Source: Trichosporon coremiiforme
Taxonomy: Eukaryota > Basidiomycota > Tremellomycetes > Trichosporonales > Trichosporonaceae
Direction of reading: 5' to 3'
DNA length: 64,000 nucleotides
Assembly: GCA_039545355.1 (NCBI GenBank)
Contig: BCJJ01000002.1
Span: 1,017,956 to 1,081,955 of the forward strand
A model generated the notes under the pieces. That model made no database searches, was not told the DNA's origin, and saw nothing but the letters and a program-made list of their open reading frames with translations. Numbering within the stretch: the stretch's first letter is position 1; each line of letters starts with the position of its first letter. Positions 32,276-44,884 of the stretch are shown here, piece by piece. The translations under genes were made by a program, and so were the position numbers.

Positions 32276-35200
32276 GTTTAGAGGATGTCGTTCGCTCGCG
32301 CTGACACGGTAGGACTGGTAGCCTGTTTTTGCCTCTCTGACGAGTCGCCTGAACGGACGGCTTGGCTCGGGTCTACCCCGCCCCCAGATGCTTACTGATT
32401 GCGGAGGAGGGGCAAGAGGGTCAAGGGAAGCGGGGGGGCAGAGTTTGGAAAGGGGTCTAAACGCTCACGGACAGCGGCACGCCCGACGACGCTAGCACGC
32501 GGGAGCCTTGGGTCTGCCGCCAGTGCTGCGCCAAGTGTGTTTGTGCTAAACTAACGCATGGGATGCTGCGTGAGCGGTTTCCTGTGTCCTGTACTCCTGT
32601 AGTCCTGCCTGATCCAGGGGACAAACCTTTGTGTAAGGGTAGCCGAGGAGGAGGGGTAGAAGTGCCGATTCGATCCAGGGCTCGGCAAGATATCGCGCAG
32701 GCATCCCTGATGACACGCTGTGGCTTGGGTGCCATGGGTGAAATGGGTAAGTGGCTGGGATGTTTCCCCCCTGTCCAATCGATTGCAAGCGACAAGTGTG
32801 CTGGACATACTGAGTGCAGGCTGACGCTGACACTGACACACGACACGAACAATCCAGGACCAAGGACCAAGGAACTAGGGCGATAAAACCGAGTGCCGGT
32901 GGGTGCGTGGGTAAGCGGTTCCCCCCTCAGTGCCTATCGGTATGCCTTGCCTTGCCTGCGGAAGAGCCAAGAGCGACCGACTGCGCGAAGCGTGACTTGT
33001 TCAACTGGTTTCCTCTGCTAAAAATTTGCCGGCGGCAAAACTGGTGACATCGAATGAGACAGGTACAGGGCAGGTGGGACCATGTGCTTTCGAGGGCCCT
33101 AGAATCTGCCCCTCTGCCCGTCCGCCTTGCGCTGTCCCCCTGACTCGGCCTATTGACGTCATCCCACAGCAACGCTCGGCCCATACGGCCCTTCACGGCG
33201 TCCACGGCGACTCTGGATGTCCACGGCGTCTCGTTCTTTCCACTTTCCACATTCCGTCCACCCCGAGCTCCGAGCTTTTACACACAGCTTCGAGGCAAGT
33301 GTGAAATAACATTCGCTTTAGCTGTCTTGGCTTGCCGGTGTTGATTCCGAGGCATTGTCGCACTGCTGCACAGGCTGACACCCGCTGCGGCATGACTGCG
33401 AGACCGGGTCGGCTCGTGGCACGTCTAGCTGATCGCCCCTGCTTAGATAAGACACAATCCGCAAGCTGGCACGCATAGCATGCCCATCAGTCAGTGCGCG
33501 TCCGTGCTGCGGCACTCTCCGACTCCGCTACGTCCGCCATCTCCGCTGGGAACCTCCGCTGTCCAGAGGGCCCTCAGCCACGGCGTCAGCGGTGTGCGCC
33601 GTGCCGGAGCCGTCAGCCGCCGTGAGATCATGCGTCAGCCACGCCTCCCTAGTCAGCGGTGGCAACGTCCAATGGCCGGGAATGCATTACCGTGTGCTGG
33701 AACTGAAACGAGGTTTGAAAAAAGTGTACCTGCGTACCCAGCTCCCAAAACATGCACAGCTGCGAGGCGCGACGTAGGACTTTCCACGGATAATCACTCC
33801 GTCATGCCACTACTGACACCAGGCACGTGTCCAACCCTCCCTCCTGCCCTTCCTAGGGTCGCAGACCCCGGTGATAAAAACAGAGCGGCGACTTCCGCAA
33901 AAAGCTTATTGCCTTACAAAAAAAAATTACTATACCGCTGCAGTTTAGGTTGGACGGCATGTCATTCGTGCGAGGAGCCGCGGGGCGCGCGGAGTGCCGC
34001 GACACGGACAGTGCTCGGACTAGTCCGCAGCCTCTTCGCCTCTGTGGCCTTCCACTGGCCGCCGGTCGGGCTCGCCGCTAGTCCGCACAGCGAGGCGCGG
34101 GCCGGTCACGCCTTCAGTGGCCAACGAGAGCGCCGCGCTGCACTGTTCGCCTGGTCCCCACGAAGTGGGCTGCTCGCTCGCGCTACACTGTTCCCGGCTG
34201 TCCGCACGGCTGTCGCCGAATGCTATAACGGGAAGCCCAGTGGTCAGCGCGAAGAGCGAGCCAGTGCGAGTCCAGGGAACGGGGCGACTAGGGGTTCGGG
34301 TGTGCGCCCTTCTATCGGCTTTGGGAGATCCGTCGTCAGTGGCGTCCACAGCAGCGTCAACGTCAACAACGGGACATCCGGTTGGGCCTTGCCACAGCAT
34401 GCAGCGCGTATGCGGACACCGAACCTGCGACCTGAACACGTACCGTGCATCGGGCGTTGCATCGGACACCGGCGAGTCAGCGGTTAGAGGCACGGCGACC
34501 GCAATCCTAATCAGACGCAGACGCATTCGTGATTGCAGGTTGGTCCGGATGAAGGGCCGAGAGATCCGAAGATGCCGCAGGCACTCTGCGACAGTCCGCT
34601 CACGCAAGCAACTTGCAAGCTCGCGTATCGGCGCCTCCCACAGAGTTTAGGTCCCAACACACGGGCGCGGGGACGCTAGTCACGGCATTCGGCCCGGCGC
34701 ACCGGCAATTCCAAGCCACACTGGCCGCCTGCGCGCTTAGCCCTTCCAAAGCCGTCCAAAGCTGTCCCAAAGCGAACGACAGCCAAGCCAGCCAAGCCAA
34801 TGTTAACCACGGCAAAGCCAAAGTTAGGTTTCTGGTTGCTTGTCACCCCTTCCGCTCCCTGGATCACTTTGCTACGGCAACGAACCCTGCTGCCCTGGAC
34901 AGCCGGCACCCCAACGCACCGCCTTTGCCGCTTGTCCCATCAGAAGATAAGACGTGCCGGTTCCGCTGAGCCTGTTCTCAGATGGGTGCCCAGATGGGCC
35001 CTGCTGAGCGTTCAGCTGAGCGCAGCTGAGCTTGGCACGAGCAGCGAGCGACATCCATTGAACCCGAGGACAGGGACGCAGCACATGTGAGCAGTCTAAT
35101 CGTTTCGTACCCCTGGCACATCCTGTGAGTCCTGTGAGCGCTGGCGCACTGCCGCAGCAGACGTTCAGGAACCAAGGACCTTGCCAGGTGCTGCGATCAC

Positions 35201-38200
35201 GCCCCCTACCTCATGGCCCAGGGCATGATCAGGTAAAAGCTGGAAGCCGCATTCGGCACCTATGCACGTGATATGGTGATATGTTCCCTATTCTGCCAGG
35301 CCAGGAACGGGTTCCAAGGCCCTCTCTTCCTATCTACCCCGGGCGGCCTTGCGTCCGCTGCTCCTGTACCTTCAGTAACGACAAACTACGCGTTTACCGA
35401 GCTCAAACTGCTAGAGTTTCCCAATGCGACGTCGCAGTCCGGTGCCCTCTCTGGGGATCATGAGCATGACACTCGGTGGGGCTCGAGACAAGGACTTGGG
35501 GATACGCTGTCACGCTGTCGCCGGCTGTCGAGGACATCAAGAATAGCCCAGCGGGGAGGTCGCATGACCTGGAGTAGAACAGGGGTTGCGGCGCACTCCC
35601 TTCCCAATCCCGAGGCAGTCCGTGCCACCTCCTGCAGACCGGGGGACGGCGGTAGTCGGCGGACCTGTGGACCTGTCTACGGAGCATCGGAGTTACTCGT
35701 TCCAGTTGCCCCACTCAGCGGACACCGTCGTTTTGGGAATGAGTTTCTGGCACGCCGGCACTCAGGAACGACGGCAGCGAGGGTGTCCTAGGTGGAAAGA
35801 CAGAGGAGCGCTGACCCGATTCTCGGAAATTTGAGTTAGATCTCAGCCGCCAGTACTTGTCCCTCCCGACTCCGCCGCCACTCAGATGCTCCACCTGTGG
35901 GGGAGGGAGTGCCTGGCAGATTGCTGCGCCTCGTTTCCAATTGTCATTGCTTCGGCAGATTCATGTTTGAGACAGACACAGCTGCTGAAGTGGAGGTTCA
36001 CGACCAGGTACAACAGACCGATCGAGTGCCACCGCCGCCGCGACGCCGCGATACGCGAGCTCGGAAGAGGAGGCGCAAGTGCGTGCGTGTGCTCCAGACA
36101 TAAGCGAACTGGAGTGCCGTGGGGTGCATCGATCGTCGTGAAGCAGCAGAGGTACCCGTTAGGCTGACTTCGGGTGCGCGGTGCGCGTGCAGCCGTAGGT
36201 AGACGATAGCCTAGCGAGACCGAGGAGTGCGCCCCCTTCAACACCAAAACGGATCTGAGACCACGTCCTCGCGCTCCTCGCCGTCCTGTCCAGCGAGTAG
36301 TCGGCGGTTGGGAGTGGGTTCAGCAGCGGGGCAGCCTGTGGGATATGCGGGACGTGTGGGGCAGCCCGGAGAGTGATCCTCGCGATCTTTTCTTGGCTCG
36401 CTTTCCGCAGTTTACGTCCTGGAAGCTTTCCTGCACACTTCCGCAGTCGCCGTCTGCCCCCTGATCAATACCCAAACCTGAACTCAAGAAGTCCTGGCAT
36501 GTCGAAAGCCTGATTGCGCTCGACCGGCTAAGCCTGGCGTTTTGAATTCAAACCCTCGTTTGCAGCCGCAAGCCGATTGTACGATTGTCGCTTTGGGTTG
36601 CATTCATGCCGGTGCCACCCGCGCAGCCAGTCAGAATCAGCACTGCCGACGACGGCGCGCTCAACCTGTCCGTCGGGCGGCGGGTCATTGTCTGCGGCGC
36701 AATGCCTCCGCCGCTGCGCCTGCGCCTCCTCCAAGTCGCCGACAGCGCCGCCCGTAGGTCTGGGGGTCCGCGTTGCTGCGGACCCTCCGTTTCGACATCG
36801 GGAATTCGACACTCGCGAGATCGCAACAACAGGTGAAACGAGGCACGACGCTAGCAAGCGGGCGAGCGGGCCAGCTGGGGCTCATCTGATGTGACAGGCT
36901 AGTAGATGCATGCTGTGCGCGCGCCGCCACACGCAAGCGCCAGGCGCCAGGGGCTGAGGCAGCCGGAGTCGGTGTCGGGAGATGCACTCGACGAGGTCGT
37001 AAGTTTAGGAACGGGCATTGCGGTGTGCGACCCCCGTTCGGGGTGATCAGCTGCTCGCGTTACCATCCGGCATAGCCTGCTGGAAGCGCTCGGAACCCAG
37101 CGCCAAGCTCACGAAGCCCATGTGAGCGCCCATGTGAGCTTTACGGGCCCTGGTGACTTGTGTCAGTGTCGGATCGTGACAGACCCTAACCTGATATCGA
37201 ACCCTGCCGTTCTGGCACCCCGACGTCTGAGAGAAAGGACCGTAGCCTCAGACTCATCGCGCTCTTCCGATCCCCACCCGGATACTAGTCTGTAGGCGTT
37301 ATCCGACTGGGTTGAGATCAATCAGCTGGGCGTTCCTCACGACAACAACGGCATGTAACTGTCAAACGTGCGACATTCGTGGAGAACATGAGTGGCCGCC
37401 TGATGTCAACACTGCCTGTAGCGGGCACGAATGGCACCATCCGAGCCTAATTGTTCCAATCTCGTGCCACTTACAGCCCCCGGGTGCTTCTTAGCTCACA
37501 AGCGGGAATCAACAGTTCCCAGCTGCTTGATTACGTCCCCCGTGTACCCGCCGCCACGCAGGCGATCCGCTTGGCCCCGCACCGCCGGATGCGCAGTTTG
37601 TTGCCCCATGCATCCCTCTGCGGCTCCACCCTTGATCTCGGCATCGGTGCGGCTTCCCACGACTAACGAGCGGTCGGCAGCGTGCCCGTCGTCTGGATGA
37701 ATTCTCCCCACGCCATGTCACAACCCCCGCGCGGGGGCGGGCAATACGTATGCCCGTGAATGACCACCCCAGTGTGGGACGCTGTGGGACTACGGGGCCC
37801 TACCGCCTTCAGTGCCCGCCACTGGCAGCCTCCGCGCTCCACTCGGTCCCACTAGTGCTGCCGATCCATGTGATCTGCTGACAGCCGCTAGGGGCTGGCA
37901 TGATGGTGATGGCGCGCCAGTTCGAACTTCTGGTCTACTTTAGGCTCGGGAGAGGTCACCCTTCGCACAGTTTAGCATCGTGCCACATCGCAACAATGCG
38001 AGGGGCCGCCTAAATCGCGCGTACCTGCGCTACTGGCACTATCTGCCCCAGCTGCCCCAGGTATGTCCCAGATGGCACACTGTGCGATGCGTGACTGACA
38101 GCAGCGAGCCTGGCATGGCTTTCGGCATTCACACCACGGCCCCAACTGATAAGGACGGCGACGCCGCTAGCCGAGTCAAGTGATCCATGATTCGAATTCC

Positions 38201-38514
38201 GCGCTTCGCGTGCTTCGCACCTCAGATCTCGGCTCGGCTTGCGTTTCGATTTGCACCGAGCACGCCGACGGGGGGTGATGCGACTGTGGCCGTCTCGGCT
38301 GCTTGCGCGCGCAGCACAGCTGATCTCTCGGGCTCGACTTTGGGGTTGACTTTCAGGACAGCACAGGTCTGGGATAAGCATGGTGTCGAGGTCAGTAGTC
38401 GTAAACACATCGTGAGGTCTGCTGATCAACTCATTGAACCCAAATGCGAGGTTCCCAGAATCACTACTATACACAGGGTGGCTAGCATCGGAGGCTATGC
38501 GGTAATTTACAACG
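32276..38514. other. About 6.2 kb without a supported gene
   Basis: This is the longest gene-free stretch in the window. The longest frame (33480-34487, plus, 335 codons) has no domain, no codon pattern like the neighbours and no matching exons, and frames of similar length occur on the other strand. I see no RNA gene, transposase, tandem array or long terminal repeat. It could be transposon remains too decayed to read, long non-coding RNA genes, or a large regulatory upstream region of the sugar transporter. Confidence 0.55.
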
Positions 38515-40438
38515 TTACTCGTCGTCTGAGACCTCGATGACCCGGCGTGAGCGGCGATGCACGGGCTGGCTCGAATCCGCGCGTTCAGCGCGTTCTTCCT
38601 CACCCCTACGTCTGTCAGCATTTGTCTCACTGAGCTTCCTGCTAAGCAGTACTCACCCAAATCTAGCAGCACGACGCGCACGAAGCTCATCCACTGACGG
38701 CTCATCCACGACCTGGACATCGTCCTCATCTGACTCTTCGGCGTGGCGGCGAGCAGAGCGAGCTCCACCACGGTTACGGCGATGGCGCTTGCGCTCGACG
38801 CGCTCCTCGATCTCGTCTTCCGAGTTCTCTCCAATTCCAGCGACGCTGACCTCACTCTCACTGCCGCGGTCGACGTCCTCACCTGCTTCGCCGTCGGTGT
38901 CGTCGATAAAAGAGGATTCGTAGCCCTCACCACCGGCAGCCTCTAGGTCCTCATCGTCAGGGTAGAGGTCGCGACGCGGGTAGAGCGTCGGCGTGCTAGT
39001 CGGTGTGGGGGACGACCCGGAGCTCCCTCGGCCCCTGTCGCTATCGGAGTCCGAATCATAGCTCCCTTCCTCCTCTGACGCCTCGTCAGCCAGCAGGTCC
39101 AGTGTATTGAGTAGGTGGCTAGCATGTACGCTGTCGTCGTCACTGTCGCGGGCAGGTCGGCGGCCAGGGAGAGCAGTTCGGATGACGGGGCGGTACACCT
39201 CGGGTTCGATATCGCTGTCGTCGCCCGACAGATCATCGTCCTCATCGTCTTCGTCTTCATCGTCGTCGCCACTGGACTCGTCCGCGTCGCTGAACTGCGC
39301 ATGGCAGCCCTGGCACTCTCCAGAGGCAACTTCGCACCCACACTTGGGGCACCTCCAGACACCATCGGCGTCGTCCCATGTGACGTAGCTGGTCGTGTCT
39401 GGCGGGAAGGTCTTAGCCCACAAGTCCGTTTCGCTCCTGGCGTCGGCAGGAGCTCCTTCGATCCTGTTGGCGATCGGGGACGACTTGGTACGCGTCAGAC
39501 CAATGGCCTCCGCGATATCGCCCACAGCAAACACTCGCACAGGACGAATGTATACGTTCTCTCGGCAGAGGTGACACTGCTTTGTGCGGTATGTCAGGTC
39601 GTCCTCAGGTTCAACAGTCTCGATGTCGGGTGCACGATAGGCAGTTGGAGATCGGAACCATTGCAGAAGACAAGTGCGACACGCTGTATGACCACACTGT
39701 AGTCTGAAGGTCAGTGTTGGCTGAGAAGTGCATACTCACGCATGGGGTTCGTCGATGACGTCCATGCAGATGCCACAAGTGAGAGCCTCCTTGACGGCAC
39801 TGCGGTGTTCGTCCATGGAGGCGAGGAGCTCATGTCAGCGTCAGAATACACAATAGACCCACTTTGTTTGTGTTGTCGATCGTGGTCGTCTTGGTCTCCA
39901 GCTGGGCGGCTTGATCGGCGACCGTCTTCTCGAGCTCGGCAATCTTCTTCTGCAGCTCCGCCTGAGCAGCTTCCGCGGCAGTCTGAGCTTGTTCGAACCT
40001 TGCTTGAAGCTCACGCAGCTCATGCTTCGTCTTCTTCTTCTTAGGCTCAGGAGATGCCGAATTTTCGGAGATCTTCTGGCTCTTCTTGCTCTTGGTATCC
40101 GGTTCTGTCGCTGCCGTTGCCGTTTCAGAGGTGGAGGCTTCCGTTGTCGGCTGCGCTGGGTTTCCTCCAGCTTCGGCAGATCCCGCCTCGGCTTCGGCAG
40201 TCTCGGGAGCGGCTGTTTCTTGTTCTAGGATTTCATCGTTCTTAGTCTGTTTGCTGCTGCCGTCGGTGTTCAGATCTTGCCCTTTGGTCTTGCGACGCTT
40301 TCGACTCGGCTTGCCATCATTGTCCTGGCTCGAATGAGCCGACTTGTCGCCTGGTGCCGGTTTATCGCGGGAGTAGGGAGCAGAGTGTTTCTTCGACGCC
40401 TCCTTCTGAGCTGCCTTGCCCTTTCCGGCCCTGGGCAT
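38515..40438 (-). CDS. RING-finger E3 ligase with SUMO-interaction-like motifs
   Basis: Four exons, 40438-39863, 39828-39740, 39703-38657 and 38605-38515, encode 600 residues. The N-terminal third is charged and ends in a coiled coil (HELRELQARFEQAQTAAEAA). A C3HC4 RING follows: C210, C213, C225, H227, C230, C233, C265, C268 (TCGICMDVIDEPHALQCGHT); the last Cys pair is set off by an unusually long loop. A second zinc-binding motif, WRCPKCGCEVASGECQGC, lies about 80 residues later. The rest is highly acidic. Near the end are VQVV flanked by acidic residues, and the extreme C-terminus VIEVSDDE; both fit SUMO-interaction motifs. Inference: a nuclear ubiquitin ligase, possibly SUMO-targeted. The RING assignment is solid; the SUMO link is not proven. 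Confidence 0.78.
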
Positions 40439-40714
40439 GGCGTTTGAGGAGCGTTGTGTCGGTGGACGATGCAATTCGAAGATTATCGAGCCGCACGAAG
40501 AGCACAGTCACTTCCAGGCACGGCGGTGGTCGCGTCCCACCGCGTATCACAGCCCACGTCATAATCAGATTTGCCACCGCACGTGGTCGTGCAAAAGTTG
40601 CAGCAGGTCTTCGATCTGCATGCCTGTCCCCCTGTAGCGGTGACATCTAGCTGCACCGATTGCATCTCATCGCATCTCAACCTACACACGCTCAACACAT
40701 CTAGACACACCAAC
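40439..40714. promoter_or_regulatory. Divergent promoter region of the RING gene and PNO1
   Basis: The two start codons face away from each other and are 276 bp apart, so both 5' leaders and core promoters must lie in this interval. No TATA box is obvious. Confidence 0.5.
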
Positions 40715-41780
40715 ATGGCCCACAAATCACATCGTCAAAAGGCGCTTCAGGCGCAGCTCGAGGCGCCCCAGGAGATCTCGATCGTCAAGCCTAAGACCCC
40801 GAAGGTCTCGAAGGTCGAGTCCGGAATGGACGTCGACGACGACGCGGTCGACATCAACCAGTCCGGCGGCGCCCAGGCTTCGACTTCGAGCTCCGGCTTT
40901 GCTCCTCTGAGCGCTGCTGAGCAGAGCAACGTTATCAAGGGAGAGTTCCGTCGCGTCCCCATTCCTCCTCATCGCATGACCCCTCTCAAGCGGGAATGGG
41001 TCAACCTCTACACCCCCATGGTTGAGATGCTCGGCCTGCAGGTCAGGATGAACGTCAAGAGGAGAGCTGTGGAGATCAAGGTGATTGAAGCTTGGCGGGA
41101 ATGGTTGCTAACTTGCAGAGCTCCGGACACACCGTTGACTCGGGAGCTGTCCAGAAGGGTGCCGACTTCGTCAAGGCTTTCGCTCTTGGATTCGACGTCA
41201 ACGTACGTCTGGCGAGAGCTAGAAGGATTGGAACTGACAAGCAGGACGCTATTGCTCTCCTTCGATTGGACGACCTGTACATCGACTCGTTCGAGATCAA
41301 GGACGTCAAGACGCTTCACGGTGACCACCTTGCTCGTGCTATCGGTGAGTTTCATGATGGCCCTGGGCGCTTGCTGGGAATGTGACTCGTACGCACTGTC
41401 GGCGCTCAATGTTGTCCGGAGTGTGTCCTCCACATTGACGGAGAGTGAAGAGCTCCAAAGAAAAGTCACGTTCCATTGCTTTCGGCGGGCCGTATCTTGA
41501 ACCATGACGTTGGCTAACCCCAGGCCGTATTGCTGGTGAGGGCGGAAAGGTCAAGTTTACCATCGAGAACGCGAGCCGAACACGAATTGTCCTTGCCGAC
41601 ACGTAAGTCGCACGTGCAGAGTTGTAAGCTGACGATCTCAGTCAGATCCACATCCTCGGTTCCGTCCAGAACATCAAGATTGCGCGTGATGCGATCGTCT
41701 CGCTCATTCTGGGATCGCCGCCAGGCAAGGTCTACGCCCACCTGAAGACTGTTGGCGCCAGGATGAAGCAGCGATTCTAA
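40715..41780 (+). CDS. PNO1: PNO1/DIM2 KH-domain ribosome assembly factor
   Basis: Five exons, 40715-41080, 41119-41202, 41245-41344, 41524-41602 and 41642-41780, encode 255 residues, close to the usual size. After a charged N-terminus, PLKREWVNLYTPMVEMLGLQ begins the degenerate first KH domain. The second KH domain contains GRIAGEGGKVKFTIENASRT with its GxxG loop, then QIHILGSVQNIKIARDAI and the end GKVYAHLKTVGARMKQRF, all characteristic of PNO1. The protein binds the 3' end of 18S rRNA with the nuclease NOB1 and is needed for late cleavage of 20S pre-rRNA and for dimethylation by DIM1. Two introns are under 45 bp; the fourth exon is preceded by a 179-bp intron. Confidence 0.96.
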
Positions 41781-42547
41781 TTGTACGACGGAGGAGAAGG
41801 TAGTCAAGGGATCATTGTTGTGCATGATATACCCAGTGTTCGGTTTCCGCTTATCTTATGCATAGACTTCATAGGACAGACCGGGGGGACGAGAGAGGCG
41901 TGGCATTAACGAGCCGTCTGCTGCACACTGACCGCTGTCTCAGCCTCTTCTTATTGCCAACTGATACGCGTGCAAGCCTGGCTGTCTAATGAGCAATGCC
42001 GAGCGGGCGAGGTTCCATTACGCGGAAATGTGCAGCTCATGCGGAAAGTAGACGGCATGACCCGGTTGTGCCAGTACGCTAATGGTGCGACTGCTCGCTG
42101 AAAGTCGATTGCCCAGCCAGCACGACAATCGGGTAGCCCGACTGCTCCTGTAACCACAGGGGTCCGACTGTCCTGATGCTACACTGCCATGAGTAGTCGC
42201 TGCGTTTGTGAGTGTAGCTGATCAGTCGAGCTTTGAGTGGTAAATAAACGGTCGTCCGCCTTCAATTCGCGTCCAGCGTTCACACGTTTGGCGTTTGACA
42301 CATGGACTTCAGAGAATCCCGTTCCGTTCGTGCAGTTGTACGTGCCGAAGTCGGTCTGCATCGAAGCATGCATGTAGGTGCTGGAGTGAGTAATAGTAAA
42401 GGTGCAAAACGAAATCTAAACTTATAGTGAGCGGGGTGCCACATTGCGGAAATAGCCGTAAGACCGTGGTCTCCTGAGGTCCTGCTAGAGATTTGTTCAT
42501 TGTGCACGTCGCAGTTGGCAGAAATAACAAAAACGACCTCAAAAGCC
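41781..42547. other. Intergenic region upstream of eIF3i
   Basis: About 770 bases with no supported gene. It is AT-richer than the flanks and holds the 3' end of PNO1 and the promoter of eIF3i. No repeat or RNA gene is seen. Confidence 0.55.
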
Positions 42548-43741
42548 ATGGTAAGTGCCGCAGAAACGCATGCAGGACGGCGCTGACAACGTCTACAGAA
42601 GCCGATTATTCTTCAGGGTGCGTTGGAACGAAGTTTCTAGCTTGCGAGGGCGAGAAACAGCGATGAAATCGGTCGAAACGGGATCTCGGGCTGACATACA
42701 GGTCACGAGCGTTCGCTCACTCAGATCGTCTTCAACGCCGAGGGTGATCTCCTCTTCTCCGCGTCCAAGGATAAGGTCGTCAACGCCTGGTTCACCTCGA
42801 ACGGCGAGCGTCTCGGTACATTCAACGGCCACAATGGTTCGGTGTGGTCGCTTGCGGTTGACTGTAGGTGTCATCTATTGTTCTGACTATATTGAAGCAC
42901 GGACGAGCTGACCTCAGCGCAAACGAAATACCTCCTGACCGGTGCTGCCGACAACACGATGAGGCTATGGGATGTGCAGACGGGCAAGTGTCTGTGCGTT
43001 TGGGAGTTCTTGACGGCTGTGACGCGTGTGGCTTGGAGCGAGGACGACGAGCAGGCGCTCTGCATTACCGAGCAGAGGCAAGGACAGCCGAGTGTTATCA
43101 GGACGTTCAAGGTCAACCGCGAGGACCCCGCCGCGTCATCAAAGACTCCCACCAAGGAGATCATCCTCTCTGGCTCGAAGGCCACCGTTGCTCTCTGGGC
43201 CCCGCTCTCCGAGTCGATCATCACGGGACACGAGAACGGAAAGGTCGCCAAGTACGACGCCAAGACTGGCGAGGAGGTTATCGCCAACACCGACTCGCAC
43301 AACGCCGTCATCACCGACATCCAGCTCTCGCCCGATGGAACGTACTTCATCACCTCGTGCAAGGACAAGACCGCCCGCATCTTCGACACCGAGACCCTCG
43401 AGGAGATGAAGGTCTACCCTACCGAGACCCCTCTTAACTCGGCCTGCATTGCCCCTCTCAGGCCCTACGTTATCCTCGGAGGAGGCCAGGACGCCATGAA
43501 CGTCACCACCACCTCGAGCCGTGCCGGAAAGTTCGAGTCGCGATTCTGGCACAAGCTCTTCGAGGAGGAGATCGGCCGTGTCAAGGGACACTTCGGTCCC
43601 ATCAACACTCTCGCCGTCCACCCCCAGGGCCGTGCTTACGCCTCTGGCGCTGAGGACGGTTTCGTCCGTGTCCACTGGTTCGACGAGTCTTACTTCCGCA
43701 GCAGGCCATTCGGTGACCTCGAGCCTGAGGTTGAGGTTTAG
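42548..43741 (+). CDS. TIF34: Translation initiation factor eIF3 subunit i (WD40)
   Basis: Four coding exons, 42548-42550 (the ATG alone), 42599-42617, 42702-42863 and 42918-43741, encode 335 residues. The splice chain gives [20 protein letters not shown], the conserved eIF3i start. WD40 repeats follow: [40 protein letters not shown], then [33 protein letters not shown] and [20 protein letters not shown], forming a seven-bladed propeller. It ends with the short [10 protein letters not shown] tail. eIF3i docks on eIF3b and eIF3g within the eIF3 complex that helps 43S assembly and scanning. The first two coding exons are only 3 and 19 bases long, so predictors can easily miss the true N-terminus. 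Confidence 0.96.
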
Positions 43742-43996
43742 AGGTCTTAGTTAGATGTATGCATACCATTAGCGACGTATAGCAATCTCGGTGCTTGGAA
43801 CAGTGTCAATACAGGTAGGCGGAGAAGAGCTCTCTCTTGCCGGCGGCTTCCGCATCGGCACTGAGCCGGGGAAGACGCTTCGTTCTCGGTGACGTACTAC
43901 CGTGACACGCTACATGTCTTCTATTCATGCCGTATGCAATGTTTTGTTTTAAGAATCCCTATATGTTGCATAATCTACAGGTTGTGGTGGCTCCAT

Positions 43997-44884
43997 CTAA
44001 GCGGAAGCCGCCGACTTTTGCCGGCTCTCGATGAGCTGGCTGCGCTTCTCCTCGAGGAGCTTTCGGCTGCATGTTAGCGTGGTCACAAAGGGGGGCGCAG
44101 AGCGCGGAAACGCAGCAGCTCGTCGCGTCATCCGTCAGGAGCGAAGCAATGAGATGAGTGAGGTCCGGGGCGCCCGCGGCGCACGAGGTTCGCGCAATCA
44201 AAGACAAAGTGCAGCCAGCGGCCAGCTGCACACAGCCCGATCGTTGAACCTCTCACGAGATGGACCATAGTCTCCATGCTCGAGAACGACGTCCATTCCG
44301 AGCAACAGCGAGAATCATAATCGACGCTCTCGGAAGCTCCACTCCCGTGGATCCGTCGTTTCCGCCGCTACATTGCCGTTCGGGGTGACTGGCTCCGAGT
44401 CCGATCTGCGTTCCTGACGTGAACCGACTTACCTGTTCTGCTCGACGAAGTAGTACCAGTAACCGATAGCTCCGAAGGCGGTCGAGTAGGCGATGTGGGT
44501 CCAGGGGGCTGTTGTCAGCTTACTGCAAAGTTGGCCATGGACTGTCGACGCAGAACACAAGCAGAACGCGGCGATCGAGGAAGGGGCTGTTTCCAATGCT
44601 CCAGCTCGACAAGACGCAGCTAGCAACGGAAAGCTCAGCCGAACACAGGTTCAGCTCGGAGCCACGCGCAACGAGGGATATTGCCTGTCGCAGGCCTGGC
44701 GCGTGCAGTCCATGTCGAGTTGCGAAACAGGCTCTCAGTCTTCCTCGTCGGGTGTTCGTGCGTCTCGAGTCGGAGGAGTCTCACTAGAGAAGACAGGTCG
44801 CTTAAGGATGCCGAGCTGGAAGGTGCGGACGCCGAAGCCGAAGGCGGCGAAGCCAGCGGCGTTGGAGAGGGGCGAGTCGGACAT
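43997..44884 (-). CDS. Small mitochondrial membrane protein, probable complex I subunit
   Basis: Three exons, 44884-44785, 44508-44433 and 44066-43997, encode 81 residues: MSDSPLSNAAGFAAFGFGVR, then FQLGILKRPVF, then STPWTHIAYSTAFGAIGYWY and RKLLEEKRSQLIESR. It has two short hydrophobic segments with glycine, followed by a charged C-terminal helix, the layout of the fungal NUXM/NDUFC2-like accessory subunit of NADH:ubiquinone oxidoreductase. The call rests on remembered family features and could be wrong. Its head-to-head partner is QCR8 of complex III, which supports a respiratory-chain role. The introns (276 and 366 bp) are long relative to the 246-base coding sequence. Confidence 0.5.

Noticed and set aside
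33480..34487. 335-codon plus-strand frame in the gene-poor region
   Set aside because: No domain, irregular composition, overlapping frames of similar length on the other strand, and no splice partners; most likely chance.
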